Shown piece by piece: positions 13,220 to 21,179 of a DNA stretch of 25,219 bases. Both the position numbers and the translations under genes were made by a program. The DNA lies in contig VBPK01000166.1 of the NCBI GenBank assembly GCA_005877225.1, positions 1 through 25,219 on the forward strand, in the 5' to 3' direction. The notes beneath the pieces were generated by a model. That model saw only the letters and a program-made list of their open reading frames with translations. It was not told the DNA's origin and did no database searches. Source of the DNA: Nitrososphaerota archaeon (GTDB taxonomy: Archaea; Thermoproteota; Nitrososphaeria; Nitrososphaerales; Gagatemarchaeaceae). Positions within the stretch are counted from its first letter, which is position 1; every line of letters begins with the position of its first letter.

Positions 13220-14225
13220 GGAGGTCCGACTAATCATTGTCGGTTTCGGGGTTGTTGCACGCTCACTCGCTGGCAGCTTGGAGGCGAGGGGGGAGGAGTT
13301 CAGGAGGACTCGCGGAATCGATTTTCATCTCGTTGCCGCGGTTGACAGCAAGAGCGCCGCCATCGACAGAAACGGTCTCGATGTACGGGAACTACTTCGA
13401 AGAAAGGAAGAGACAGGAAGAGTCGGAAGGAGGCATCTTCCCGCCACCGAGATTATCGAAGATACAGAGGCCGACATCCTCGTCGAGCTCACCCCCGCGA
13501 ACCCTTTAGACGCAGAGCCGGGGATGACACACCTGAAGTCAGCGATCAAAGCCTCCAAGCACGTAGTGACCGCAAACAAGATGCCTCTCGCGCACGAGTA
13601 CCCCTCCCTGATGGCGTCCGCTGAATCTCGGGGGGTTCAGGTGAGATACAGCGCCTGTGTCGGTGCGGGGCTTCCGATCCTGGATTTCGGCGACGCCTGT
13701 GCGGTATCTGAACCGCTCTTGAAGGTTGAGGGAGTGCTCAACGCGACGAGCAACTTTGTACTTTCAAGGATGGAGAGTGATAGCTCTTCCTTCCCAGAGG
13801 CTCTGGAGGAGGCGAAGAAGCTCGGATATGCGGAGTCCAACCCCTGGCTTGATGTCGACGGGGTCGACTCGGCTGCGAAGATTGTAATCATAGCGAACCA
13901 CACTCTGAAGAAAAGCCTGACGCTGAAGGACGTCGCCATCGTGGAGGGGATCAGGCGTATCTCCCCCTCCCGCGTCAAGGCGCTGAGGGAGGAGGGGAAG
14001 AAGGTGAGGATGGTGGCTTCTGTTGAGCGGAGGCCCGAGGTGAGAGTTCTTGAGCTTCCAGGGGGGGATCCTCTTTCGATAGACGGCGCCTGCAACGTGG
14101 TCAAGTTTCACTGCAAGTACTCGGGAGAGAGGGTCGTCTCGGGGCCCGCTGCGGGTGGGGTCACCACGTCATCCGCCGTGATGCGTGACCTCTTGAGGGT
14201 CGGAGCCTCAATAGAAGGGAGTTGA
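13212..14225 (+). CDS. hom: Homoserine dehydrogenase
   Basis: Reduces aspartate semialdehyde to homoserine. 337 residues, the short form without a C-terminal ACT domain. The Rossmann motif GFGVVAR lies at residues 11-17; the catalytic-region lysine is K123 in VTANKMPLA. The conserved GVLNATSNFVLSRM and LGYAESNPWLDVDGVDSAAK blocks, the second with the hydride-transfer lysine and acidic substrate ligands, are intact. The TTG start at 13212 lies inside the end of asd, an 8-nt overlap that argues for coupling. Lack of an ACT domain suggests feedback control falls on the aspartokinase downstream. The family usually has GTxNY where this reads ATSNF, a conservative change. Confidence 0.95.
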   Translation: MTEEVRLIIVGFGVVARSLAGSLEARGEEFRRTRGIDFHLVAAVDSKSAAIDRNGLDVRELLRRKEETGRVGRRHLPATEIIEDTEADILVELTPANPLDAEPGMTHLKSAIKASKHVVTANKMPLAHEYPSLMASAESRGVQVRYSACVGAGLPILDFGDACAVSEPLLKVEGVLNATSNFVLSRMESDSSSFPEALEEAKKLGYAESNPWLDVDGVDSAAKIVIIANHTLKKSLTLKDVAIVEGIRRISPSRVKALREEGKKVRMVASVERRPEVRVLELPGGDPLSIDGACNVVKFHCKYSGERVVSGPAAGGVTTSSAVMRDLLRVGASIEGS

Positions 14226-14232
14226 CCTCCGC

Positions 14233-15630
14233 TTGAAGGTCGTGATGAAGTTCGGGGGGAGCCTCCTTGCGAGTCCAGGAGGGATACCCCGAGTCTCGAG
14301 GGTCATCTCAAAGGCATCCAAGAAGATGAGGGTCGTGGTCGTCATCTCGGCCCTGGATGATGTTACGGACCTGTTGCTTCATGCCGCCACCAACGCCAGG
14401 ACCTGGGATTCGACCCAGGTAATTCACTTCATAGACAGAATCCGAGGGATCCACTCCCAGCCACTCACCGAGATGGAACTACGCCAGGCGACATACAACG
14501 AAGCTGTGGACCATCTCGAGGAGTTGCTGGATGATCTCAAGCTTACCCTCTCTGGCGTCTCAATCCTGCGCGAGCTTACACCTCGTTCGAACGACCTCCT
14601 ACTCTCTTTTGGGGAGAGACTCTCGCTCGTCGTCGTCTCAGCAGGCCTAAGGAAGGCCGGAATCGCGATCGAGGCGCTCACGGGAGGAGACGCGGGGATC
14701 GTCACCGACGACTCGTTCGGTGAAGCGAGCCTGGAAGTAACCAAGACGAGGAGAGGGGTTAAGGAGAAGTTGCTCCCCCTCCTGACGAAGGGCGTCGTTC
14801 CAGTAGTCGCTGGTTTTATCGCTCGCTCAGAGTCGGGAGAGATGACGACGCTCGGAAGGGGAGGCTCCGATTACACCGCCACGCTGTTGGCCGACGCCAT
14901 CGCCGCTGATGAGGTATGGATCTGGACTGACGTCGACGGGATTCTTACCGCTGACCCGAGGATTGTGAAGAGCGCGCGGGTGATAGAAGAGCTCAGCTAC
15001 GCGGAGGCCGAGGAGATGGGCTTCTTCGGCGCCAAGAACATGCACCCCCTAGCACTAGCCCCGGCTAGGAAGGCAGGGATTCCCGTCCGCATAAGGAACG
15101 GATTCAAGCCGGATCGTCTCGGGACTCTGATCAATCCTCGCGAGAGGAAGAGCTCCGCCATCGCGAAGTCAGTTGCGCTGGTCGGCAATGTGGGGATTGT
15201 CACCGTTTCGGGGGAGACACTCGTAGGTAGACCCGGCACCGCCGCGAAGATTTTCGAGCTGCTCGGGAAGGCGGGTGTGAACGTCCTCATGATATCGCAG
15301 AGCGTATCCGAATCCAACATCAGCGCTGTCGTTAGAAAGGGCTCTCTCGAGCGAGCTGCCTCCGCGCTGTCGGAGGGTCTCTCACGGGTCGGAATAAGCG
15401 CGGGCGTGAAGGTGGAGCCCGATGTCTCCGTCCTCGCCGTCGTCGGCGCGGGGATGCAGGGGACGCCTGGAATTGCGGCCAAAGTTTTCTCCGCCGTGGC
15501 GGCCACGGGAGTCAACGTCAGGATGATTGCCCAGGGGTCGTCGGAGCTGAACATCTCATTCGTCGTTGCCTCGAGGGACTCGGAGAAGGCAGTAAAGGCT
15601 CTTCACGAATCAGTCGTGCTGGGCAAATGA
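14233..15630 (+). CDS. lysC: Aspartokinase with two ACT domains
   Basis: Phosphorylates aspartate, the committed step of the aspartate family. 465 residues. The kinase domain begins MKVVMKFGGS with K6, contains SFGERLS, and the TTLGRGGSDYTATLLA and WTDVDGILTADPR nucleotide/substrate loops. Two ACT domains follow at about 315-385 and 393-460, each with the pattern GxxGTAAKIF/GIAAKVF then GVNVLMISQS/GVNVRMIAQG and an E-x-NIS strand. ACT pairs in this family bind threonine or lysine for feedback inhibition; in a purely threonine operon, threonine is the likely effector. The TTG start is 7 nt after the hom stop. The stop overlaps thrB by 4 nt. The symbol is family-level; a thrA-like name would be equally fair. 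Confidence 0.95.
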   Translation: MKVVMKFGGSLLASPGGIPRVSRVISKASKKMRVVVVISALDDVTDLLLHAATNARTWDSTQVIHFIDRIRGIHSQPLTEMELRQATYNEAVDHLEELLDDLKLTLSGVSILRELTPRSNDLLLSFGERLSLVVVSAGLRKAGIAIEALTGGDAGIVTDDSFGEASLEVTKTRRGVKEKLLPLLTKGVVPVVAGFIARSESGEMTTLGRGGSDYTATLLADAIAADEVWIWTDVDGILTADPRIVKSARVIEELSYAEAEEMGFFGAKNMHPLALAPARKAGIPVRIRNGFKPDRLGTLINPRERKSSAIAKSVALVGNVGIVTVSGETLVGRPGTAAKIFELLGKAGVNVLMISQSVSESNISAVVRKGSLERAASALSEGLSRVGISAGVKVEPDVSVLAVVGAGMQGTPGIAAKVFSAVAATGVNVRMIAQGSSELNISFVVASRDSEKAVKALHESVVLGK

Positions 15631-16604
15631 GGAACTCGAGGGGTCGCGGTACCCGACCAGGGAGGAGGGTCGTCGCGGTAGCCCCAGCCTCATCAGCAAA
15701 TCTCGGGCCTGGCTTCGACGTCTTTGCCGTCGCCCTTGAGAGACCCATGGACCGTTTGACCCTCTCAGCCGAGAAATCCTCGAAGACGGAGGCTCTTCTG
15801 AAAGTCAGAGGGGTTTCCGGCGTCTCCGTGAGGGCGGAGGAGAACGCCGCGAGCTACGTTGCACTCTCGATGGCTCGCGACCGAGGAATCCGCACGCTTC
15901 TGAGAATCGAGCTCAAGAAGGGAATCCCTGTAGGAGTCGGCCTCGGCAGCAGTGCCGCCTCTTCCGTCGCGGCCGCCCTCGCAGTCGGCGAGCTCTTTGA
16001 GCTCGAGCTGAGTCAAACGGAACTTCTCCGCTATGCTGCTCTCGGGGAGAGACTCTCCTCCGGCACCGCCCACTACGATAATGTGGCCGCCTCACTCGTC
16101 GGCGGATTCTCAGTGACGATCAACGACGGTGACCGACCTCACGTAATCAGCTACTCTCCGCCTCGCGCCCTGAAGCTATGTCTCGCCACGCCCGTCGTGG
16201 CCCTACCAAAGAGAAAGACAGAGTTCGCTCGCTCTCTGCTTCCCTCCGTGACTAAGCTCTCAGCCGCTGTCCATAACCTCTCGATGGCGTCGGCGATCGT
16301 CTCCGGGTTCGCGCGCGGTGATGTAGAACTCATCGGGTACGGTATGAGAGATGAGATTGTTGAGCCCGCGCGGGCTGGAATGATTCCAGGTTTCCACGAG
16401 GTCAGGAGAGCCGCGATTCAGAGTGGAGCTTCTGGGGTCTGCATAAGCGGAGCCGGCCCGACACTCTTGGCGGTGGCAGACTCTCTGAAGACTTCTCCGC
16501 AGACTATCCTCAAGGCGATGCTCTCCGCTTTCGGGCATGCCGGGGTGGAGGCCACGGGGTTCGTCACCAAGGTGGGCGCGGGGGCGCGAGTTGTCTCGAG
16601 TTAA
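15627..16604 (+). CDS. thrB: Homoserine kinase (GHMP family)
   Basis: ATP-dependent phosphorylation of homoserine. 325 residues from an ATG overlapping the lysC stop (ATGA). After a short basic N-terminal extension comes APASSANLGPGFDVFAVAL (19-37), the family's first motif. The phosphate loop PVGVGLGSSAASSVAAALA (101-119) is the GHMP signature, and the GASGVCISGAGPTLLAV block near the C-terminus is the third. The basic first dozen residues (MRNSRGRGTRPGRR) go beyond what the family needs; an internal start could remove them, but the 4-nt overlap supports the ATG used. The last 14 nt are shared with thrC. Confidence 0.95.
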   Translation: MRNSRGRGTRPGRRVVAVAPASSANLGPGFDVFAVALERPMDRLTLSAEKSSKTEALLKVRGVSGVSVRAEENAASYVALSMARDRGIRTLLRIELKKGIPVGVGLGSSAASSVAAALAVGELFELELSQTELLRYAALGERLSSGTAHYDNVAASLVGGFSVTINDGDRPHVISYSPPRALKLCLATPVVALPKRKTEFARSLLPSVTKLSAAVHNLSMASAIVSGFARGDVELIGYGMRDEIVEPARAGMIPGFHEVRRAAIQSGASGVCISGAGPTLLAVADSLKTSPQTILKAMLSAFGHAGVEATGFVTKVGAGARVVSS

Positions 16605-17820
16605 GAGGGGGTGGACGCTCAGCTGCATATCTTGCGAGACCAAACAGACTGACGAAATGGGCGGCTTTACCTGCTCGAGGTGTGGCGACTTGCTCGAGTT
16701 CACTCGCGATCAACATCTCGCCTATGCTGGGCTTGTCTCCGGGAGTGAGCAGCTAGGTGTCTGGAGGTATGCCAAGGCCTTGCCTATCGATAGTGGGACG
16801 CCTCACGTAACGCTCGGAGAAGGCGGAACCCCGTTAGTGCCTTCCGTCTTCATCGCAAAGTCCAGAAAATTCAAGGCGCTGCGGTTCAAGAACGAGGGGC
16901 AGAACCCCACCGGTTCGTTCAAGGATAGAGGTATGACGGTTGCCGTCACTAGAGCCCTCGAGGCAGGCGCCCGTACTCTAATTTGCGCCTCGACGGGCAA
17001 CACCTCAGCATCACTCGCGGCCTACGCTGCACGGGCGGGCCTCCGAGCCGTGGTTCTCCTCCCCGCGGGGAAGGTAGCCCCGGGCAAGCTGATTCAGGCT
17101 GCCGCCCACGGGGCAAAGATTCTGAAGGTTGACGGAGACTTCGAGAAGGCGCTTGGAATCGTGCGCGAGGTCGCCGCCGCCGACGACCGGATCTATCTCG
17201 TGAACTCGATAAACCCCTATCGCGTCGAGGGGCAGAAGACGGCGGCTTTCGAAACATACGAGCAGCTGGGTCGAAGGGTTCCAGACTACGTCGTCCTACC
17301 CGTTGGGAATGCCGGGAATATTAGCGCCATTTGGAAGGGGTTCGAGGAGCTGCGCGAGTGGGGGATAACAAAGGAACTCCCGGTCATGGTCGGCGTGCAG
17401 GCAAGCGGTGCAGCGCCAATCGTAGAAGCGATCGCTGAGAGGGCGGAGAGCGTCGAAGCGTGGGCAGAACCCTCAACCGTCGCATCGGCCATCAGGATAG
17501 GAAACCCGGCATCCTGGAAGAAGGCGGTTAGGGCGATCAGGAAATCCGGAGGGACCGCGATTTCCGTGGAAGACGATGAGATCATGAAGGCGCGGGATGA
17601 GCTGGCCTCGAAGGAGGGGATCTTCCTCGAGCCCGCCAGCGCGGCGCCCGTGGCGGCTCTTTCACACCTGCGCGACCTGATCAGGTCCGACGATGTTGTG
17701 GTCTGCATCGGAACGGGGAGCGGGCTGAAGGACCCGGAGACGGTGAAGCTGGACCCGAAAGCCATGCCCAAGGTGAATGACGCGCCTTCGCTCCGAAACC
17801 TGCTATCGCGGAACATCTAG
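16591..17820 (+). CDS. thrC: Threonine synthase with N-terminal zinc ribbon
   Basis: PLP enzyme converting phosphohomoserine to threonine. From the TTG at 16591 it is 409 residues. The N-terminus holds a zinc ribbon (C12-x2-C15 and C28-x2-C31), found in many archaeal and some bacterial threonine synthases. The PLP lysine is K111 in NPTGSFKDRGM; the phosphate-binding loop is STGNTSASLAAYAA. VLPVGNAGNISAIWKGF and the C-terminal GTGSGLKDP are family blocks. The frame continues upstream to 16537 but only within thrB, without zinc-ribbon character; the TTG clears most of that. It ends the threonine operon with no T-rich terminator in the following bases. Confidence 0.95.
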   Translation: MSRVKRGWTLSCISCETKQTDEMGGFTCSRCGDLLEFTRDQHLAYAGLVSGSEQLGVWRYAKALPIDSGTPHVTLGEGGTPLVPSVFIAKSRKFKALRFKNEGQNPTGSFKDRGMTVAVTRALEAGARTLICASTGNTSASLAAYAARAGLRAVVLLPAGKVAPGKLIQAAAHGAKILKVDGDFEKALGIVREVAAADDRIYLVNSINPYRVEGQKTAAFETYEQLGRRVPDYVVLPVGNAGNISAIWKGFEELREWGITKELPVMVGVQASGAAPIVEAIAERAESVEAWAEPSTVASAIRIGNPASWKKAVRAIRKSGGTAISVEDDEIMKARDELASKEGIFLEPASAAPVAALSHLRDLIRSDDVVVCIGTGSGLKDPETVKLDPKAMPKVNDAPSLRNLLSRNI

Positions 17821-17880
17821 TATTCGTCGATTCCTCCACGGCTCTGGCGTGACATTCTCGCGAGACCTTAGTCGTGGGCT

Positions 17881-18123
17881 TCAAGCGGCGGGCATCTTGC
17901 CGCGTGGCATATGCGTCGCGTAGGCTCCTGTTTCGCCGACCGGCCTCGCGCGTCCGTTGTCGGGACGGGTAGGGGCCCAGTCTACAGGCCTGAGCTCGGG
18001 CATACCACGCCTACCTGAGCGAGTCCTCCCTTCAGCACTATCCAGGCCGCGAAGTCGCGTTCCAGCATCCACCCACAGAGGATTAAGCGCCTTCACTCCA
18101 TGAAGACACCCCCTATCCTGCAT
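17881..18123 (-). pseudogene. Probable 3' remnant of an IS200/IS605-type tnpB
   Basis: An 80-codon open frame, ATG 18123 to TGA 17881, fills most of the 370-nt gap between the thr and his operons. Its start region (QDRGCLHGVKALN) resembles the D-R-D-x-N-A-x-N-I block that ends the TnpB zinc ribbon and RuvC III region, and the tail (MPELRPVDW..., RARPVGETGA) resembles the PE-x-TPVE ... S-x-VVETGS ending of many archaeal TnpB proteins. All upstream catalytic parts are missing: an in-frame TGA sits directly before the ATG, and hisI ends 67 nt away. Known: in intact elements this 3' stretch also encodes the guide RNA. Inferred: a decayed insertion. It could also be an unrelated structured RNA or non-coding DNA. 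Confidence 0.4.
17901..17920. repeat. Imperfect dyad next to the tnpB-like remnant end
   Basis: The 20-nt sequence beginning CGCGTGGCAT pairs with itself: four outer GC pairs, a 2x2 mismatch, then four inner pairs centred on GCATATGC. It lies within the last codons of the tnpB-like frame. Subterminal hairpins are expected at the right end of IS200/IS605 elements, so it may mark the former element boundary or a stem of its guide RNA. Confidence 0.3.
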
Positions 18124-18190
18124 TCATCCCAGGATTGGAATCGTCGGCTTTCCGCGACTGTGATTGGTGATTATGGTCGTGAATGCGCGC

Positions 18191-18541
18191 CTAGGGCTTC
18201 TTCTGCTTTCTGACCTTCACGCCTCTGTAAAAGCAGCTCTCTTCGCCCGTGTGGCATGCTGGCCCGGTCTGTTCTACGACATAAACCAGCGAGTCGCCGT
18301 CGCAGTCGACCCGTACCTTCTTGACACGCTGCACGTGCCCGGAGTCCTCGCCCTTTCTCCAGAGTCTCCCTCTTCTCCTGCTGAAGTAATGGGCAAAACC
18401 TGTATTCATTGTCCTCTCAAGGGCCTCCCTGTTCGCATAGGCAAGCATCAATATTCTTCCGGTGACTGCGTCCTGGGCCACGACGGGCACCAGGCCTTTC
18501 CCCTTACCGAAATCGACTTCCTCGACTCCGATGAAGTTCAA
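18191..18541 (-). CDS. hisI: Phosphoribosyl-AMP cyclohydrolase
   Basis: Opens the adenine ring of phosphoribosyl-AMP in the third step of histidine synthesis. 116 residues, the stand-alone form without a fused HisE domain. Family blocks: MLAYANREAL, HYFSRRRGRLWRKGEDSGH (51-69) and the metal site DCDGD (C80, D81, D83) with C96 and C103 in GPACHTG and SCFYR, the zinc ligands. The TTG start overlaps the hisF stop (TTGA). It is the last gene of the his operon, and a lysine-rich tail (KVRKQKKP) ends it. No T-rich terminator is visible after its stop. Confidence 0.96.
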   Translation of the reverse strand: MNFIGVEEVDFGKGKGLVPVVAQDAVTGRILMLAYANREALERTMNTGFAHYFSRRRGRLWRKGEDSGHVQRVKKVRVDCDGDSLVYVVEQTGPACHTGEESCFYRGVKVRKQKKP

Positions 18542-19302
18542 GGTCTGACGACCACTCCCCTGGCAGCCAGATGTTCCTTCACCTGTCTAACTGAGAGTTC
18601 GCCGTAATGGAAGATGGATGCTGCCAGCGCCGCATCACATCCGGCCACCGTCAGTACGTCAAAGAAGTCCTCCAACGAGCCTGCGCCTCCGCTGGCAATC
18701 ACGGGTATCCCTACGCTTGAAGCAATCTCCTTAAGCAAATCAATGTCGTAGCCAAGCCTTGTCCCATCCCTATCGATAGAGGTCACAAGAAGCTCCCCCG
18801 CCCCGAGCGCAGCCGCCTTCCTGGCCCATTCCACCGCATCCCTCTCCCATCGTTTCCCACCCGCGTGGCTGTACACTTCATACCCTCGACCTTCCAGATT
18901 GCGCTTGGCGTCAATTGCGACCACGATGCATTGCGACCCGTAGATATCCGCCAGATCTCGGATACGTCCGGGCGCCGACAGCGCTGCGGTGTTTATCGAT
19001 ACTTTGTCGGCGCCGCTTAGAAGCACCGCCCGCAAGTCGCTCGCAGTCCGAATCCCTCCACCGACGGTGAACGGTATGTCGAGCGAGGACGCAACCTTCC
19101 TTACTAGACCGGCCAACGTCTTTCTCTTCGCGTTTGTTGCGGTGATGTCGAGGAAGACGATTTCGTCGGCTCCTTCGTCCCGGTAGCGCTTCGAGAGTTC
19201 TACCGGGTCCCCTGCATCTCTGAGCCCGCTGAATCTTACCCCCTGGACAACCCTCCCGTCCTTGACGTCAAGGCATGGGATTATCCGTTTAGCGAGAGGC
19301 AC
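18538..19302 (-). CDS. hisF: Imidazole glycerol phosphate synthase, cyclase subunit
   Basis: 254-residue TIM barrel that, using ammonia from HisH, makes imidazole glycerol phosphate and AICAR. The two catalytic aspartates are visible: D12 in PCLDVKDG and D131 in VAIDAKR. Phosphate-binding loops TVGGGIRTASDL, TSIDRDGTRLGYD and ASGGAGSLEDF match the half-barrel repeat shared with HisA. The start is GTG, one base after the hisA stop (TAGTGTG). It ends with a 4-nt overlap into hisI. Confidence 0.97.
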   Translation of the reverse strand: MPLAKRIIPCLDVKDGRVVQGVRFSGLRDAGDPVELSKRYRDEGADEIVFLDITATNAKRKTLAGLVRKVASSLDIPFTVGGGIRTASDLRAVLLSGADKVSINTAALSAPGRIRDLADIYGSQCIVVAIDAKRNLEGRGYEVYSHAGGKRWERDAVEWARKAAALGAGELLVTSIDRDGTRLGYDIDLLKEIASSVGIPVIASGGAGSLEDFFDVLTVAGCDAALAASIFHYGELSVRQVKEHLAARGVVVRP

Positions 19303-19303
19303 A

Positions 19304-20011
19304 CTAAATCCCCTTCAACTCAGCCAGCCTAACCGTTCCTTCGTACAGCGCCCGACCGATAATCACGCCGTCCAACCCCTGTGCGCTCAGCCGTGCGACA
19401 TCATCGGGGAACCTTATTCCGCCTGAGGCGATTATCTTTATCCCATCAATGCCTCTCAGCGCGCTGTAAGCATTGAAGTCTGGACCGCTTGCTGTCCCAT
19501 CTCTCTCAACGGCCGTTGCTATGATGGTCTCGACGCCGAGTCTCCCGAACGATTCCACCGCCCTCAGAATATCCACGCTTTCTGTTTGCCGCCAACCGCT
19601 TGTCAGGACACGATTTTCCTTGAAGTCGACGGCAACCGCCACTCGGCCGGGACCGACCGCTCTAAGGATCACCCTCAGTTTCTCGGATTGTTCGAACGCT
19701 ATAGTCCCGACTACGACCCTCGAGGCCCCGAGGTCCAACCAGCGACAAGCCTCTTCGACGCTTCGGATGCCTCCGCCCACCTCGACAGGGACATTTGCGG
19801 CGCGCAGGACAGACTGAAGCACTTCCCCGTTAGACCCGCTGCCGATGGCGCGGTCGAGGTCGACGAGATGAAGCCCATCGGCCCCTTCTTCCTCCCATCG
19901 AGCAGCCGCTTCGAGCGCATCTGTTTCCCACTCGGTCGAAGTTGATGGGTCACCCTTCACGAGGGTCACGACTCGTCCTTTGAGTATGTCTATCGCCGCC
20001 CAGTTCTTCAC
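19304..20011 (-). CDS. hisA: ProFAR isomerase (HisA)
   Basis: Isomerises the 5-ProFAR intermediate to PRFAR. 235 residues, TIM barrel with the two-fold half-barrel repeat. Catalytic D8 lies in AAIDILKG and D129 in VAVDFKENR; phosphate loops are EVGGGIRSVEEA and ASGGIRFPDDVA, with T-A-V-ERDGT as the mid-barrel loop. The GTG start directly abuts the hisH stop (TAAGTG). Some relatives (PriA) also do the tryptophan-pathway isomerisation; nothing visible here argues for that. Neighbour order H-A-F is the common one. Confidence 0.96.
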   Translation of the reverse strand: MKNWAAIDILKGRVVTLVKGDPSTSTEWETDALEAAARWEEEGADGLHLVDLDRAIGSGSNGEVLQSVLRAANVPVEVGGGIRSVEEACRWLDLGASRVVVGTIAFEQSEKLRVILRAVGPGRVAVAVDFKENRVLTSGWRQTESVDILRAVESFGRLGVETIIATAVERDGTASGPDFNAYSALRGIDGIKIIASGGIRFPDDVARLSAQGLDGVIIGRALYEGTVRLAELKGI

Positions 20012-20602
20012 TTATCTCGCCATTCTCAGAATGTTCCTTAAAATCTGGGCGCCTGCTGGTCCTGATTTCTCAGGGTGAAACTGAGTCCCGACGATGTTCT
20101 TCTGCCCGATTATGGCGGGAAATTCGGCACCGTACCGGGTGGTGGCAAGAACCCAATCGCCCTTCGTATCGGGGTAGTAGGAGTGGACATAGTAGACCCA
20201 GCTCTCTCGGGGAAGCCCCTGCGTGAATTCTGTCTCCCTCTTCAGTCTGATTGTATTCCACCCTATCTGCGGCACCTTTACCTCCGGTGGCAATCGTTTG
20301 GCTGCACCCGGAAACAATCCCAACCCTTCGCCGAGTCCCTCCTCGCTTCGCTCAAGGAAGAGTTGCATCCCGAGGCAAATGCCGATTGTCGGCTTTCCAG
20401 ATTTCGCCAGTTCTCTCAACTCCTCATGCGGAAGTCCCTTTGCAGCCGCGTGGAATCCTCCGACCCCGGGGAGGACCAATGCGTCTGCATCACTTAGCCC
20501 GCGCTTCCCTTTCGCTAGGAATGTCTCGACGCCTTCTCTCTGGAGGGCCGTCCTGAGGCTGAACAGGTTCCCTACCCCGTAGTCGATTATCGCGAAACGC
20601 AT
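20012..20602 (-). CDS. hisH: Imidazole glycerol phosphate synthase, glutaminase subunit
   Basis: Class I glutamine amidotransferase that feeds ammonia to HisF. 196 residues from the ATG at 20602, one base after the hisB stop (TAAGATG). The frame is open much further upstream, but only antiparallel to none of the family and inside hisB, and the protein clearly begins MRFAIIDYGVGNL as in other HisH. The catalytic triad is C76 (GICLGMQ), H176 and E178 (TQFHPEKSG). The oxyanion segment LPGVGGF sits at about 44-50. Confidence 0.97.
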   Translation of the reverse strand: MRFAIIDYGVGNLFSLRTALQREGVETFLAKGKRGLSDADALVLPGVGGFHAAAKGLPHEELRELAKSGKPTIGICLGMQLFLERSEEGLGEGLGLFPGAAKRLPPEVKVPQIGWNTIRLKRETEFTQGLPRESWVYYVHSYYPDTKGDWVLATTRYGAEFPAIIGQKNIVGTQFHPEKSGPAGAQILRNILRMAR

Positions 20603-20603
20603 C

Positions 20604-21179
20604 TTACATCTTACCCTTTGAGGAGGGGGGTTTGTCCCGTCTCCTGGGGTCGGCCTGGATGGCAGCCCTGAATGATAGCGCGAATGCCTTGACAGCGGCC
20701 TCGAATTTGTGGTGGTCGTTTCTCCCGTCGAGAACCTTGACGTGCAGTGTCGCTTCAAGCGCTGTGGCCAGCGATGAGAAGAAGTGTTCGAGGTCTTCTC
20801 TCGGAGCATCCTCCAGCATAGTTCTCTCGATCTTGAGGTCGATGGACGAGTAGGGTCTCTTAACGAGGTCGACGGCCGCGAGAGCCAGGGTGTCATCCAT
20901 CGGCACGATCGAGTACCCAAACCTGATTATTCCGGCCCGGCTTCCGAGGGCTTCTTTCAGCGCCTTACCCAGGGTCAGAGCTACGTCTTCGACCGTGTGG
21001 TGACCGAGGTCGCCCTTAGCCCGCATCTTGACATCAACCAGGCTGTGGGCCGAGAAGGAATCTATCATATGATCCAGAAACCGTACCCCGGTCCTGACGT
21101 CGCTCTTCCCGTTCCCGTTCAGCTTGACTGAGACCTCGACGCGAGTCTCCTTGGACCTTCTCCGAACAACAGGCTTCAA
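20604..21179 (-). CDS. hisB: Imidazoleglycerol-phosphate dehydratase
   Basis: Mn-dependent dehydration of IGP to imidazole acetol phosphate. 191 residues, the monofunctional dehydratase. The metal-binding histidine motifs appear twice, as expected from the internal duplication: FLDHMIDSFSAH and GDLGHHTVEDVALTLG in the first half, then EHFFSSLA and GRNDHHKFEAAVKAFA in the second. The TTG start overlaps the stop of the upstream HAD gene (TTGA). In E. coli HisB is fused to a HAD-type histidinol phosphatase; here a separate HAD protein is encoded immediately upstream. Confidence 0.96.
   Translation of the reverse strand: MKPVVRRRSKETRVEVSVKLNGNGKSDVRTGVRFLDHMIDSFSAHSLVDVKMRAKGDLGHHTVEDVALTLGKALKEALGSRAGIIRFGYSIVPMDDTLALAAVDLVKRPYSSIDLKIERTMLEDAPREDLEHFFSSLATALEATLHVKVLDGRNDHHKFEAAVKAFALSFRAAIQADPRRRDKPPSSKGKM

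Noticed and set aside
18000..18090. Self-complementary patches such as GCCTGAGCTCGGGC and CGCGACTTCGCG as terminators.
   Set aside because: They lie inside the tnpB-like frame, are imperfect or very short, and have no T-run; they may be RNA scaffold stems but are not terminators.
17821..18190. Considered an RNase P RNA, SRP RNA or tRNA in the thr-his gap.
   Set aside because: I could not find the conserved RNase P core, the SRP domain IV loop or a tRNA cloverleaf with a T-loop on either strand; the tnpB-end reading fits better.
20603..20920. Upstream extension of hisH giving a 302-residue protein.
   Set aside because: The extra part lies in another frame of hisB and is rich in S, T and R. 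HisH begins at the ATG at 20602 with the standard IIDYGVGN start.
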